Shown here one piece after another: positions 23,449 to 31,358 of a stretch of DNA of 32,079 bases. The notes below the pieces were generated by a model. That model was not told the origin of the DNA and did not search any database. It saw only the letters and a program-made list of their open reading frames with translations. Position numbers and translations under genes: made by a program. Positions within the stretch are counted from its first letter, which is position 1. Each line of letters opens with the position of its first letter. The stretch comes from CAZVYJ01 sp964631565 (GTDB taxonomy: Bacteria; Planctomycetota; Phycisphaerae; SM23-33), in NCBI GenBank assembly GCA_964631565.1, contig CAZVYJ010000032.1, positions 1 to 32,079 of the forward strand, in the 5' to 3' direction.

Positions 23449-23721
23449 ATGAGTGACAAATGCTGTTCATCCAAGGGCTGTTCATCCAAAAGCGTTACCC
23501 AGCGTGTCAGTGACATAATCCAGAATATCCGCCCGCTTCTGCAGGCCGACGGCGGCGATATCGAGCTTGTCGGCGTTGACGAGAGCACGGGTGTTGTGTC
23601 CGTTCGCCTTCAGGGCGCCTGCAGGGGCTGCCCGGGCGCGCAGATGACGCTGAAAATGGGCGTCCAGCGCCACCTTCAGGAGCGCGTTCCCGAAGTCAAG
23701 GAAGTCGTCGCGGTGAATTAA
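23449..23721 (+). CDS. NifU C-terminal-like Fe-S scaffold protein
   Basis: A 90-residue protein. Residues 15-90 form a NifU-like domain with RPLLQADGGDIELV (28-41) and the cluster-binding motif C58-x2-C61 (ACRGCPGAQMTL). Such proteins hold and deliver [4Fe-4S] clusters. The N-terminus is unusual: MSDKCCSSKGCSSKSV adds three cysteines in a repeated CSSKG/CSSKS pattern before the domain, which might bind metal or extend cluster handling. It has its own promoter and is followed by a palindromic terminator-like element, so it is probably monocistronic. Confidence 0.9.
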   Translation: MSDKCCSSKGCSSKSVTQRVSDIIQNIRPLLQADGGDIELVGVDESTGVVSVRLQGACRGCPGAQMTLKMGVQRHLQERVPEVKEVVAVN

Positions 23722-23776
23722 TATTTACCGCTCCGGAAGTTTCGAGGCGTTCAACAATAGGTGCTTTTGCATATAT

Positions 23777-23804
23777 CGGCCTACTCACTTAAGTGAGTAG
23801 GCCG
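23777..23804 (+). terminator. Perfect 28-base palindrome, likely terminator of the NifU-like gene
   Basis: CGGCCTACTCACTT (23777-23790) is followed directly by its exact reverse complement (23791-23804), then TTGATTTATAAT. It lies 55 bases after the NifU-like stop. The U-run is weak but the stem is strong. A protein-binding palindrome is the alternative. Confidence 0.55.
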
Positions 23805-23939
23805 TTGATTTATAATCTTATGATTCCATCACGCCGCCGCGGGCCATTTGCCGCCAAAGGGCGCTTACCTGCGGGCCGGAGATATGGTATAAGAATGTCG
23901 GCATATCCCGACCGGCCGGATGTCACTGGAGTGGCTGCT

Positions 23940-24419
23940 ATGAATAACAGATTACTTCGTGTTTGCCTGCGGCTCGCGATTGTCGTTGGCGCTGCCTCGC
24001 TGGCTGCCGCTCCGCTCGCCTGCAAGAAACCGGCCGACGCCCCGCTTGACACGGAGCCTGAAAAAGCGAAGTACGACGAAGATTACGTCGCCGCGCTGAG
24101 TGCGGCCAACCGGTTCTGCGAGAGCTGGCTGCATCGGGATTATTCCGCGGCGCGGGCGATGCTGACTCGTCGGCTGGTATTCGAATACCCGGAGCAGCGG
24201 CTGAAGGATATGATTGGCGGCGTGGGCAATCCCAGCCATGGCGCTTACGAGATTTGCGAGGGCCGCAAGCTCGACGACAGCCGAATCGCGTTCAAGGTGC
24301 GGTTTTTCCAGGTCTACGTCGGCCAGCACGAAAACCGTGTCGAAGCGCCTCTGGAGCAGATAGTGCTGATAAAAGAGGCGGATAACATCTGGCAGGTGGA
24401 TGAATTTCCGATTCCCTGA
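23940..24419 (+). CDS. Small lipoprotein, unknown function
   Basis: A 159-residue protein. I chose the ATG at 23940 (GGAG eight bases upstream) because it gives a clean lipoprotein signal: MNNRLLR, a hydrophobic core, then AAAPLAC with the lipid cysteine near 28. The longer frame from 23793 would start inside the palindrome. The mature part is a compact alpha+beta domain (YVAALSAANRFCESWLHRDY, then RLVFEYPEQRLKDMIGG, then RIAFKVRFFQVYVG and EQIVLIKEADNIWQVDEF). This pattern resembles NTF2-like/DUF4878-type domains: an N-terminal helix pair with a late Trp-containing strand. No catalytic residues are evident. It ends 72 bases from the convergent coiled-coil gene. Confidence 0.7.
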   Translation: MNNRLLRVCLRLAIVVGAASLAAAPLACKKPADAPLDTEPEKAKYDEDYVAALSAANRFCESWLHRDYSAARAMLTRRLVFEYPEQRLKDMIGGVGNPSHGAYEICEGRKLDDSRIAFKVRFFQVYVGQHENRVEAPLEQIVLIKEADNIWQVDEFPIP

Positions 24420-24491
24420 TGCCTGTCGCCATGGCGGCTGCGTGTGAAATGATGGGGCGGCTCCCTTCGTGCCGCTCTTGTGCAGAGCATC

Positions 24492-25775
24492 TCACGAGTC
24501 ACTTTTTTCGCGTAGTTTTTCGGGCAGTTTTTTCAGGAGCTTTTCCGCTTCTTTGGCGGCTTCGGTGCCTTTGTAATCCGCGATGATCTCGTGCAGAATC
24601 TTCGCCGCCTTTTCCTGCATGTTGTTCTGGATATATGTGACTGCGAGCTTCAATTTGGTTTTCGCCTCGGCTTCCGCGTCCTTTGACAATTCTGGCGCCT
24701 TGGCGTTTGATCGGGTGATATTTATTTTCTCCGGCGTCACCACGCCGTTAACCGCCGGCGGATCCCATTGGAAATTGTCCTGAAGCTGTTTCGCCGCCGC
24801 CTGGCTTTTGGTGCGGACTTTCTTCAGCTCGTTTTTGCTTTTCGTCAGGTTGCTTTTGACGGTCCGGGCCTGACGCATGATTTCATCTCGCTCACGTTTG
24901 AGCCGGCTTATGGCGTCCTCCTCGTCTTTTATTTCCTCACGGAGCCTTTGCTTGGCGTGCCGGTTTTCACGATCATCATCGTCATCGTCGTCATCGTCAT
25001 CGTCATCATCCTCATCCAGGCAGTCGAGGTATTCCCTTCGCAGCGATTTTATCTTGTCTTCGTGGCCGGCTATTTCCTCGTTAATCCGCTTTACCGACTC
25101 GCCGAGGCCTTTCAGGTCATTGCTGTGTTCTTCCACTGTCTTTTCGGCATCAGCTATGAGCCTGTCGAATTCCTCGATCTGCTTTGCAAACTCCTGGAGC
25201 CTGGCGTTTGTTTTTTCGTAGCTGTCGGAAAACTCTTTCAGATCCTTTATATTCTCCCTGAGTTTGTTTAACGTCCGCTTCTGGCTGTCCGAAAGTTCAG
25301 GCTTGGCTTTCTGGAATTCATACCACGCCGCAAGTTCTCCGGCATTTGATAAAACAGACGGGTTTGTGGTGTCGAATTCCAGCGACGTAAGGATGGCCCG
25401 CAGCGCGCTGTCGTAGTTTCCCTTCCGCGATTCGTAGTAAGCGGTTACTCCCCACGCGAGGGCGTTTTCCGGGGCGAGACTGTTGAGCGCCTTGGCCGGA
25501 TAGCGAGCCGTAAGCGGCTGGCCCAGCGTCAGCATTTTTTTCATCTGTGTCTCGTGAAGCGCGATATTGTTGCGGTCGATGGCCGACGCAAGCGCATAGG
25601 CCTTTATCGCCACGTCCGGGTCATCGGTCGTTTCTATAGTGTTTATCAGAGTCGCAAGTTCTTTGGCCTTTTCTTCAGATAGTTTTTTCCCGTTGGCGGG
25701 TTCCTCGGCGAGGCATACAGCGGCCTGGCCGGCCAGTATGACGACCGCTGTCAAAGCCAATAATGATCTGTTCAT
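24492..25775 (-). CDS. Secreted coiled-coil protein with poly-Asp tract, paralogue A
   Basis: A 427-residue protein with an N-terminal signal peptide (MNRSLLALTAVVILAGQAAVCLAEE). Residues about 30-150 are helical and TPR-like (ALASAIDRNNIALHETQMKK, ALNSLAPENALAWGVTAYYE). Residues about 165-330 form a long coiled coil with many Glu/Lys/Leu heptads. In its middle is DED followed by Asp, 13 Asp in a row in all, then RENRHAKQ. The C-terminus (about 350-427) has another helical repeat-like unit (AVTYIQNNMQEKAAKILHEI). I do not recognise a family. The protein just upstream (25915-27204) is a paralogue of nearly equal length. The start has AAAGGGG about nine bases before it, with a good promoter upstream. 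Probably an extracytoplasmic structural protein. Confidence 0.75.
   Translation of the reverse strand: MNRSLLALTAVVILAGQAAVCLAEEPANGKKLSEEKAKELATLINTIETTDDPDVAIKAYALASAIDRNNIALHETQMKKMLTLGQPLTARYPAKALNSLAPENALAWGVTAYYESRKGNYDSALRAILTSLEFDTTNPSVLSNAGELAAWYEFQKAKPELSDSQKRTLNKLRENIKDLKEFSDSYEKTNARLQEFAKQIEEFDRLIADAEKTVEEHSNDLKGLGESVKRINEEIAGHEDKIKSLRREYLDCLDEDDDDDDDDDDDDDRENRHAKQRLREEIKDEEDAISRLKRERDEIMRQARTVKSNLTKSKNELKKVRTKSQAAAKQLQDNFQWDPPAVNGVVTPEKINITRSNAKAPELSKDAEAEAKTKLKLAVTYIQNNMQEKAAKILHEIIADYKGTEAAKEAEKLLKKLPEKLREKSDS
24972..25016 (-). repeat. Trinucleotide GAT/GAC tract encoding poly-Asp
   Basis: Fifteen consecutive codons, 13 of them GAT or GAC in a row, then one Glu and one Asp codon (in reverse order on the mRNA). 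The tract is in frame inside the coiled coil of paralogue A. It is prone to slippage in steps of three and could vary in length between strains. Confidence 0.85.
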
Positions 25776-25797
25776 TCTTTAATGCCCCTTTCCGTAT

Positions 25798-25826
25798 ATC
25801 ATATATTGATAGTGCCGAACTGGCAA
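25798..25826 (-). promoter_or_regulatory. Sigma-70-type promoter for paralogue A
   Basis: On the minus strand TTGCCA (25826-25821) is followed after exactly 17 bases by TATGAT (25803-25798), 22 bases before the start codon at 25775. Paralogue A can therefore be transcribed independently of B. Confidence 0.55.
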
Positions 25827-25914
25827 TACATGCGGCGACCGGGCGGATCGCCGTTGTGGCTGCGTGTGAAACGACAGGGCGATTCCACCCCCAAGCCGCC
25901 CCGTGAAATATCCT

Positions 25915-27204
25915 TCATGAGTCACTTTCTTCTTTCGGTTTGCTTTCAGGCAGTCCGCCCAGAAGCTTCTGGGCCTCTTTGGCCGCCTCGGTGCCGTTGT
26001 AGTTCTCGATGATTCCGTGAAGGATTCCCGCCGCCTTCTCCGGCATGTCGTTCTGGATGTACGCGACGGCAAGCCGCAGCCTGGCGTTAGCCTCGGTTTC
26101 CGGATTTCTCTGCATCGGCGGCAGCTTGGCGGTCGAGCGCGGGAGGTTTTTCTGCTCCGGCGTCATCACGCCGTCGACAGTGGGCGGATCCCACCGGAGG
26201 CTGTCCTGAACGCGCCTGGTCGCCTCGCTGCGCTGGCTGAACAGTTTGCTTACTTCGTCCCTGCTGTTGTCCAGGTCGCTTTTCACGTTCTTGGCTTCGC
26301 GAAGCAGGTCGTTCCGCTCGCGTTTGAGCAGGCTTATTGCATTTTCCTCGTCTCGTATGTCGTCCCGGATTCTCTCCCTGACGATCCGGTTTTCCCTGTC
26401 GTGGTGGTGATGCGAATGGTCGTAATCGTCTTCATCGTCGTCATCGTCATATAGATAGTTGAGATATTCTTTCCGCAGCAGTTTTATATTGTCCTCGTGG
26501 TCGTCTATTTCGCTGTTGATGTTGTTGACCGCATCTTCGATGCCTTTCAGGTTGGTGCGGTGCCGTTCCATCCTTTTTTCAGCATCGGCGATAAGCTCGT
26601 CCAACTTTTGCACCACCGCAGACAGCGCTTTGAGGTCCGCATAAGCCTTTTCGTAGCCCTGCGAAAACTCCTGAAGGTCGTGCATGTTCTCCTTCAGCTT
26701 ATCCATGATCCGCTTCTGGCGGTCTGAAAGCCTGGGCTGATTCGTCTCGAATTCGTACCACGCCACAAGCTCGCCGGCGTTGTAGAGGACGGATGTGTTT
26801 GTAATGTCGAATTCCAGCGATGTCAGCATGTTCCGCAGCGCGTCGTCGAAGTTTCCCTTGCGGGATTCGTAGTAGCCGGTGATTCCCCACGCGAGGGCGT
26901 TTTCCGGGGCGAGACTGTTGAGCGCCTTGGCTGGGTAGTAAGCCGCCAGCGGCTGGCCGAGCTTCATCATCTTCCGCATCTGGGCCTCGTGAAGGCCTAC
27001 GTTGTTGCGGTCGATTGCCGCGGCCCGGGCGTAGGCCTTTGTCGCAAGCCCGTAATCGCTGGTCGTTTCGATGATATTTAGCAGCGTCGCCAGGTCCTGT
27101 GCCTCGCCCTCCGACAACTTTTTGACGGGCTGCTGGGCGCTGCATATGGCGGCCTGGCCGGCCAGCGCAACTGCCGTTATCAGAGCGAATGATAACCTGT
27201 TCAT
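25915..27204 (-). CDS. Secreted coiled-coil protein with Asp/His-rich insert, paralogue B
   Basis: I chose the ATG at 27204 (AAGGGG upstream) because it begins a signal peptide, MNRLSFALITAVALAGQAAI then CSAQQ; the frame is open further upstream but without signal features. The product is 429 residues and matches paralogue A along its length: AAIDRNNVGLHEAQMRKM, ALNSLAPENALAWGITGYYE, the coiled coil and the C-terminal AVAYIQNDMPEKAAGILHGI. At the place of the poly-Asp run it has YDDDDDEDDYDHSHHHHDRE, an acidic and histidine-rich insert that could bind divalent metal. The function is unknown. The downstream flank is also similar to that of A, so a whole segment was duplicated. Confidence 0.75.
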   Translation of the reverse strand: MNRLSFALITAVALAGQAAICSAQQPVKKLSEGEAQDLATLLNIIETTSDYGLATKAYARAAAIDRNNVGLHEAQMRKMMKLGQPLAAYYPAKALNSLAPENALAWGITGYYESRKGNFDDALRNMLTSLEFDITNTSVLYNAGELVAWYEFETNQPRLSDRQKRIMDKLKENMHDLQEFSQGYEKAYADLKALSAVVQKLDELIADAEKRMERHRTNLKGIEDAVNNINSEIDDHEDNIKLLRKEYLNYLYDDDDDEDDYDHSHHHHDRENRIVRERIRDDIRDEENAISLLKRERNDLLREAKNVKSDLDNSRDEVSKLFSQRSEATRRVQDSLRWDPPTVDGVMTPEQKNLPRSTAKLPPMQRNPETEANARLRLAVAYIQNDMPEKAAGILHGIIENYNGTEAAKEAQKLLGGLPESKPKEESDS

Positions 27205-27347
27205 TTCGCACCCCTTCCAGCGTATTGGAATCTGAAACAACCGGGGCAATGCCCGCAAGACAGGCCGGGAGCGGGCGCGTCCCGTTCGACAAACATTAAG
27301 ACACCCCAAATGTTGACCGGTTAGGCGCCGGCCGCTACGATTATCGC

Positions 27348-27923
27348 ATGATCGTTATCGTGGATAACTACGACAGTTTCACCTACAACCTCGTCCAGCG
27401 AATCGGCGAACTCGGCCGCGGCGATGATATACGCGTCATCCGCAACGACGCCGCCACGCCGCAGCAGGTCGCCGCGGATTGCAGACCCACGCACCTGATA
27501 ATCTCGCCCGGCCCGTGCACACCCAACGAGGCGGGCTACAGCTGCGACTTCATACGCCATTTCCACGGGAAAATTCCGATTCTTGGCGTCTGCCTCGGGC
27601 ACCAGGCCATCGGGCAGGTGTTCGGCGGCAAGGTTATCAGAGCCGGCCGGCTTATGCACGGCAAGACCAGCGAAATCCGCCACGACGGCAGGGGAGTTTA
27701 CAGGAACCTGCCCAACCCGTTCGTCGCGACGCGGTATCACAGCCTGGTCGTAGACCCCGCCGGCCTGGACGGCGATTTCGAGCAGACCGCATGGACGGTC
27801 GACCAGGGCGAACTTATGGGCATTCGCTCAAAGACTCATCCGACCGAGGGCGTCCAGTTCCATCCGGAAAGCTTCCTGACGGATGTCGGGCACAAGCTGC
27901 TGGCGAACTTTCTGGCTTTATAA
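27348..27923 (+). CDS. pabA/trpG: Class I glutamine amidotransferase, anthranilate/aminodeoxychorismate synthase component II
   Basis: A 191-residue enzyme that supplies ammonia from glutamine to chorismate for tryptophan or folate synthesis. The family start MIVIVDNYDSFTYNLVQ is intact. The nucleophile is C82 in GVCLGHQAIGQ and the His/Glu pair is in GVQFHPESFLT near the end. The oxyanion loop SPGPCTPNEAG is at 53-63 and the strand RYHSLVV near 125. Sequence alone does not decide between PabA and TrpG, and no component I (trpE/pabB) gene is next to it. The start is fixed by the MIVIVDNYDS motif. It diverges from the coiled-coil pair. Confidence 0.92.
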   Translation: MIVIVDNYDSFTYNLVQRIGELGRGDDIRVIRNDAATPQQVAADCRPTHLIISPGPCTPNEAGYSCDFIRHFHGKIPILGVCLGHQAIGQVFGGKVIRAGRLMHGKTSEIRHDGRGVYRNLPNPFVATRYHSLVVDPAGLDGDFEQTAWTVDQGELMGIRSKTHPTEGVQFHPESFLTDVGHKLLANFLAL

Positions 27924-28008
27924 CCTGCGAAACTTGCCTGCATATATCGGTGTTTAATAGTGTATTGATTTGTCGTCTCCCACGGGAACGGCCATGAGGA
28001 ACCACAAA

Positions 28009-29538
28009 ATGTACATTCCGGCCACTAAGAGTATTTCAATTCTATTTGCAGCGATTCTGATGGCCTCATCCGCAGCCTTCGCCGACGAGGCGCTCAAGCT
28101 CGCCAGCGTGTTCACCGACAACATGGTGCTCCAGCGGGATATGAAGGTTCCCGTCTGGGGCTGGTGCAAGCCGGGCGAGAACGTCTCGGTTTCCATCGGC
28201 AAGTACCAGGCCAACACCACCGCAAGCTCCGACGGCAAGTGGATTGTCCAGGTCGGGCCTCTCGACGCGGGCGGGCCGTACGAAATGACCGTCACCTGCG
28301 CCGGCGCCACGACCAGGCTGGCCAACATACTCGCCGGCGACGTGTGGGTGTGCTCCGGCCAGAGCAACATGGAATGGCCGCTGAACCTGACCAACGATGC
28401 GGAAAAAGAAATCGCAGCCGCAAACTATCCGAACATTCGTCTGTACTACATTCCGAAGATTCTCGGCACCAAGCCGGCCGACGCCGTTCCCGCCAAGTGG
28501 GTGGAGTGCTCGCCGCAGACTGTTCCGGGCTTCTCGGCGGTGGGTTATTTCTTCGGCAGGGACCTGCACAAGGAACTGAACGTTCCCATAGGCATTATCG
28601 AGGCGGCTTGGGGCGGCTCGAGAATCGAGCCGTGGACTCCGCCGTGCGGATTTGCAAAGTCGCCGCAGCTCAAGGAACTCAGCGACTTCGTTAACACGGC
28701 CGAAGATAGATACAAACAGGCGATCGCAGCCCATTTCGTCAACACCGAAAAATGGCTCGCCGAGGCGAAGCAGGCGTTCGCCGAAGGCAAGCCGCTTCCG
28801 CCGCAGCCGGGCTTCCCCGGCCATCCGCTGGGCGACTGGCAGTCGCCGACCGTTATGTACAACGGAATGATTAACGCGATTATTCCATACGGCATCAAGG
28901 GCGCCATCTGGTACCAGGGCGAATCGAACCAGGGCGACGGCATGCTGTACTGCGAAAAGATGAAGGCCCTTATAGGCGGCTGGCGCGAACTGTGGGGCCA
29001 GGGCGACTTCCCGTTCTACTATGTCCAGATAGCACCGCTGAACGATTTCTACGGGCCGAACAACCTGCCGCTGTTGTGGGAGGCCCAGGTCGCCGCACTT
29101 GCGATACCCAACACCGGGATGGCCGTCACCACCGACATCGCCAATCTCGCCGACATACATCCTCGCAACAAGCAGGACGTCGGCCGCCGGCTCTCGCTGT
29201 GGGCGCTGGCGAAGACATACGGCAAGAACATCGTCTACTCCGGGCCGATGTACAAGTCGATGGCCGTCGAAGGCAACAAGATACGAATCACCTTCGATTA
29301 CGTCGGCGGCGGGCTTGTTTCGCGCGACGGCAAGGAGCTGGACTGGTTCGAAATCGCCGGCGAGGACAAGATATTCCATAAGGCCGCGGCCGTCATCGAC
29401 GGCTCGACCGTCGTGGTTTCCTGCGACCAGGTAGCCGCCCCGGTCGCGGTCCGCTTCGGCTGGGACCGCGCCGCCACGCCGAACCTCATGAACAAGGAAG
29501 GCCTGCCCGCCTCACCGTTCAGAACTGACAAATGGTAG
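28009..29538 (+). CDS. Exported sialate O-acetylesterase-like SGNH hydrolase
   Basis: I chose the ATG at 28009 because GAGGA (27996-28000) lies eight bases before it and it begins a clean signal peptide (MYIPATKSISILFAAILMAS, cleaved near AFA-DEA). The ATG at 27994 and a TTG at 27970 are alternatives. The mature protein is about 484 residues. A beta-rich N-terminal segment (VFTDNMVLQRDMKVPVWGW) is typical of the family. The SGNH motifs are GQSNMEW (serine 119), WYQGESN (near 305-311) and the D382-x-H384 pair in DIHPRNKQD. Such enzymes remove O-acetyl groups from sialic acids or other glycans outside the cytoplasm. No other glycan-degrading gene is adjacent. Confidence 0.92.
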   Translation: MYIPATKSISILFAAILMASSAAFADEALKLASVFTDNMVLQRDMKVPVWGWCKPGENVSVSIGKYQANTTASSDGKWIVQVGPLDAGGPYEMTVTCAGATTRLANILAGDVWVCSGQSNMEWPLNLTNDAEKEIAAANYPNIRLYYIPKILGTKPADAVPAKWVECSPQTVPGFSAVGYFFGRDLHKELNVPIGIIEAAWGGSRIEPWTPPCGFAKSPQLKELSDFVNTAEDRYKQAIAAHFVNTEKWLAEAKQAFAEGKPLPPQPGFPGHPLGDWQSPTVMYNGMINAIIPYGIKGAIWYQGESNQGDGMLYCEKMKALIGGWRELWGQGDFPFYYVQIAPLNDFYGPNNLPLLWEAQVAALAIPNTGMAVTTDIANLADIHPRNKQDVGRRLSLWALAKTYGKNIVYSGPMYKSMAVEGNKIRITFDYVGGGLVSRDGKELDWFEIAGEDKIFHKAAAVIDGSTVVVSCDQVAAPVAVRFGWDRAATPNLMNKEGLPASPFRTDKW

Positions 29539-29568
29539 AGCGTATTCCTAAGTTGGCTTACTACATGG

Positions 29569-30081
29569 TTAGAGCCAAAGGCTTGATAAATTCGATGCTG
29601 TTAATTCTCTACATTTATCAGCGGCTTCTTTAATGTGATATGCTTTTTGGAAACATGCAGCCTCGACATGTTTGCCTGTGTCGCAGACTGCTTTAACAGC
29701 TTTGACGAAATCACCATCGCTCGAAACAAGAATCGCTGTGTCATAGACATTGTTAAAAGCCATTGAAAGCATGTCTACCGCAATGGCTATATCTACACCT
29801 TTTTCGACAAATGTGTTACCTCTTGGTTCGAGTCTCCCCAGGCGAATATCCAAGTATGGTATTTTTGACAGGCCGGCAAGAAACTTCTGCTGGCGTTTTG
29901 CTCTGTCAGGGTTATCCTTCACTGGAATTGAAGCATTATAATAGTAAGTTCTGATCAACTTGCGCCCGTCAACTAGCCAGTTTATGAGCTTTTCAAAATT
30001 CAAATCAGTTCTTTGAAAATTGCCTTTCAGGCCATGATATAAGTTGCTGCCATCGATATAAATACAGACTCGCTCTTCCAT
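29569..30081 (-). CDS. NYN domain (LabA/DUF88-type) protein, putative RNase
   Basis: A 170-residue PIN-like protein. The acidic active-site residues fit the NYN fold: D10 in IYIDGSNLYHG, D98/D104 in KGVDIAIAVDML, and the SSDGDF motif near 119-124 (ILVSSDGDFVKAV). Related proteins are RNA or DNA nucleases, or regulators such as LabA. I start at 30081 because the motif YIDGSN should lie within the first ten residues; the frame reaches 30123 but would then begin inside a hairpin. The gene is AT-richer than its neighbours and has different codon use, which hints at acquisition. Two strong hairpins lie between it and the upstream amidotransferase. It may be autoregulated through them. Confidence 0.85.
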   Translation of the reverse strand: MEERVCIYIDGSNLYHGLKGNFQRTDLNFEKLINWLVDGRKLIRTYYYNASIPVKDNPDRAKRQQKFLAGLSKIPYLDIRLGRLEPRGNTFVEKGVDIAIAVDMLSMAFNNVYDTAILVSSDGDFVKAVKAVCDTGKHVEAACFQKAYHIKEAADKCRELTASNLSSLWL

Positions 30082-30110
30082 AAGCCCATTTCCCCTTGTG
30101 CAAAAATGAA

Positions 30111-30171
30111 CCGAGGGCTGCAATGCAGCCCTCGGGAGGTTATCCGCCCGTTCTCCCGGGGGGACAACGGG
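30111..30171 (-). promoter_or_regulatory. Two strong hairpins between the C26 gene and the NYN gene
   Basis: CCGAGGGCTGCA (30111-30122) pairs with TGCAGCCCTCGG (30124-30135), a perfect 12-base stem. CCCGTTCTCCC (30147-30157) pairs with GGGACAACGGG (30161-30171) with one mismatch. On the minus strand the first is followed by TTCATTTTTG, like a terminator. TATAAT hexamers on the minus strand (30187-30192, 30194-30199) would place both hairpins in the 5' leader of the NYN mRNA. Confidence 0.55.
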
Positions 30172-30329
30172 GTTGTTATCAATAGTATTATATATTATAT
30201 CGACAAAAACGGAAGGAAGTTTTTATTGTTTTTTTGGGAATCACTAAGCTCGTGAACGAATGGCCCAGCCAAGATTCGTTGGTACCTATTGCTCTTGCCC
30301 TGAATCCCCATCGAATAAATTTGCCGTTA

Positions 30330-31103
30330 TCAGCGACAGGCTTTCACGAACGCACCGAAAAGGGCCTTGCGGTGTGCGTCATCATTTATCCGCTCGGGAT
30401 GCCACTGGACGATAATCGCGAAACGCCCATCGGTAAACTCCATTGCCTCGACGATGCCGTCGTCGCTGCGGGCTGTGACTTTCAGGCCGCGGCCGACGTC
30501 CTTTACGGCCTGGTGATGTGTGGAATTGACCTCGATCCGCTCTGCGTTATCGAAAAGCCGCCGGACCAGCGAGCCTTCAGCCAGCGTTACCGAATGCGTA
30601 ATATCGTCGCCTCTGTGCGCGATGCCGCCGGCTGTCTGCGTCGGGATGTCCTGAATGAGCGTTCCGCCCATGCAGACGTTGACTTCCTGGCAGCCGCGGC
30701 ATATCGCCATCAGCGGTTTGCCCGTCTCCAGCCAGGCGTCAAAAATCGCCTTTTCGAATTCATGGCGGCCGGGCGATGCGACCTTTGTCTGCTCCACCGG
30801 CTGCTCGCCGTATGCCTCCGGCGGTATGTCGTCGCCGCCGCTGAGCAGCAGGCCGTCGAGCGTCCTGACGTAGTCGCGAATTGCCTGCGGGTCGCTGGTG
30901 ACAGGTATGACCACCGACCGGCCGCCTGCTTCCCTTATGGCGGCCGCATAGGCCGGGCCGTATTTCTCCGCCTCCTCGGCGGTGCGGGCTGAACTTGTTA
31001 TGCCGATTACCGGCTGCCTGCCGTTATCCGCCTGTCCGCCGCAACCGATTGCAAGAAAAATCGCCATCGTCGCCAGCGAAGCTGTAACCACGGGAAGTAG
31101 CAT
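30330..31103 (-). CDS. Lipoprotein-type C26 glutamine amidotransferase (PuuD-like)
   Basis: I chose the ATG at 31103 (GAGGAG and AGGAG upstream) because it starts a lipoprotein signal: MLLPVVTASLATMAIFLAIG then C21. The longer frame to 31166 runs into a low-complexity repeat. The mature part is a class I amidotransferase-like domain of peptidase family C26 (gamma-glutamyl-GABA hydrolase, PuuD): GLLLSGGDDIPPEAYGE, the nucleophile in AICRGCQEVNV, VNSTHHQAV and the His/Glu pair in VQWHPERIND. PuuD is cytoplasmic and cleaves gamma-glutamyl-GABA in putrescine breakdown. A lipid-anchored form would act outside the cytoplasm, perhaps on gamma-glutamyl peptides. No other puu gene is present. Confidence 0.88.
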   Translation of the reverse strand: MLLPVVTASLATMAIFLAIGCGGQADNGRQPVIGITSSARTAEEAEKYGPAYAAAIREAGGRSVVIPVTSDPQAIRDYVRTLDGLLLSGGDDIPPEAYGEQPVEQTKVASPGRHEFEKAIFDAWLETGKPLMAICRGCQEVNVCMGGTLIQDIPTQTAGGIAHRGDDITHSVTLAEGSLVRRLFDNAERIEVNSTHHQAVKDVGRGLKVTARSDDGIVEAMEFTDGRFAIIVQWHPERINDDAHRKALFGAFVKACR

Positions 31104-31106
31104 ACT

Positions 31107-31147
31107 CCTCTTTCTCCTGCTCAACTGTTCTCCTGCTCGCCTGCTCC
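31107..31147. repeat. Low-complexity GAGCAGGAGAACAG-type repeat
   Basis: Read on the minus strand, GGAGCAGGCGAGCAGGAGAA then CAGTTGAGCAGGAGAAAGAGGA. It is related to the inverted pair at 19937-20042. It directly precedes the C26 gene and contributes its purine-rich ribosome-binding site. Confidence 0.45.
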
Positions 31148-31232
31148 AGCTACGTACAATCTTCAATCTTTTGCACGCAGCTTATGACACAGACTAATGG
31201 CCTTGTGTGAAGGGTGCAACAATAGAAATCGG

Positions 31233-31263
31233 TCGTCCCTGAGGGACGAATCGCAAGCTGCGA
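31233..31263. repeat. Two short hairpins with three-base loops
   Basis: TCGTCCC-TGA-GGGACGA (31233-31249) and TCGCA-AGC-TGCGA (31251-31263) are adjacent, in the divergent spacer before the zinc-ribbon gene. They may be operators or small hairpin repeats. Confidence 0.45.
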
Positions 31264-31296
31264 ATCGTGAATTTATTCCAGGCCCGATTTGACCAC

Positions 31297-31325
31297 TTGA
31301 CATCGTGGTATGACTGCCGCATGAT
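31297..31325 (+). promoter_or_regulatory. Sigma-70-type promoter for the zinc-ribbon gene
   Basis: A perfect TTGACA (31297-31302) is followed after 17 bases by CATGAT (31320-31325). The start codon at 31359 has GGGGAG eight bases upstream, consistent with a leader of about 27 bases. Confidence 0.55.
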
Positions 31326-31358
31326 TCGTAGATGATTCATGTCTGGGGAGATAAACTT

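Noticed and set aside
24960..25020. CRISPR-like short repeats
   Set aside because: It is an in-frame GAT/GAC trinucleotide tract coding for Asp, without spacers.
30234..30992. A 252-codon plus-strand frame over the C26 amidotransferase
   Set aside because: Antisense to a gene with intact catalytic motifs and signal peptide.
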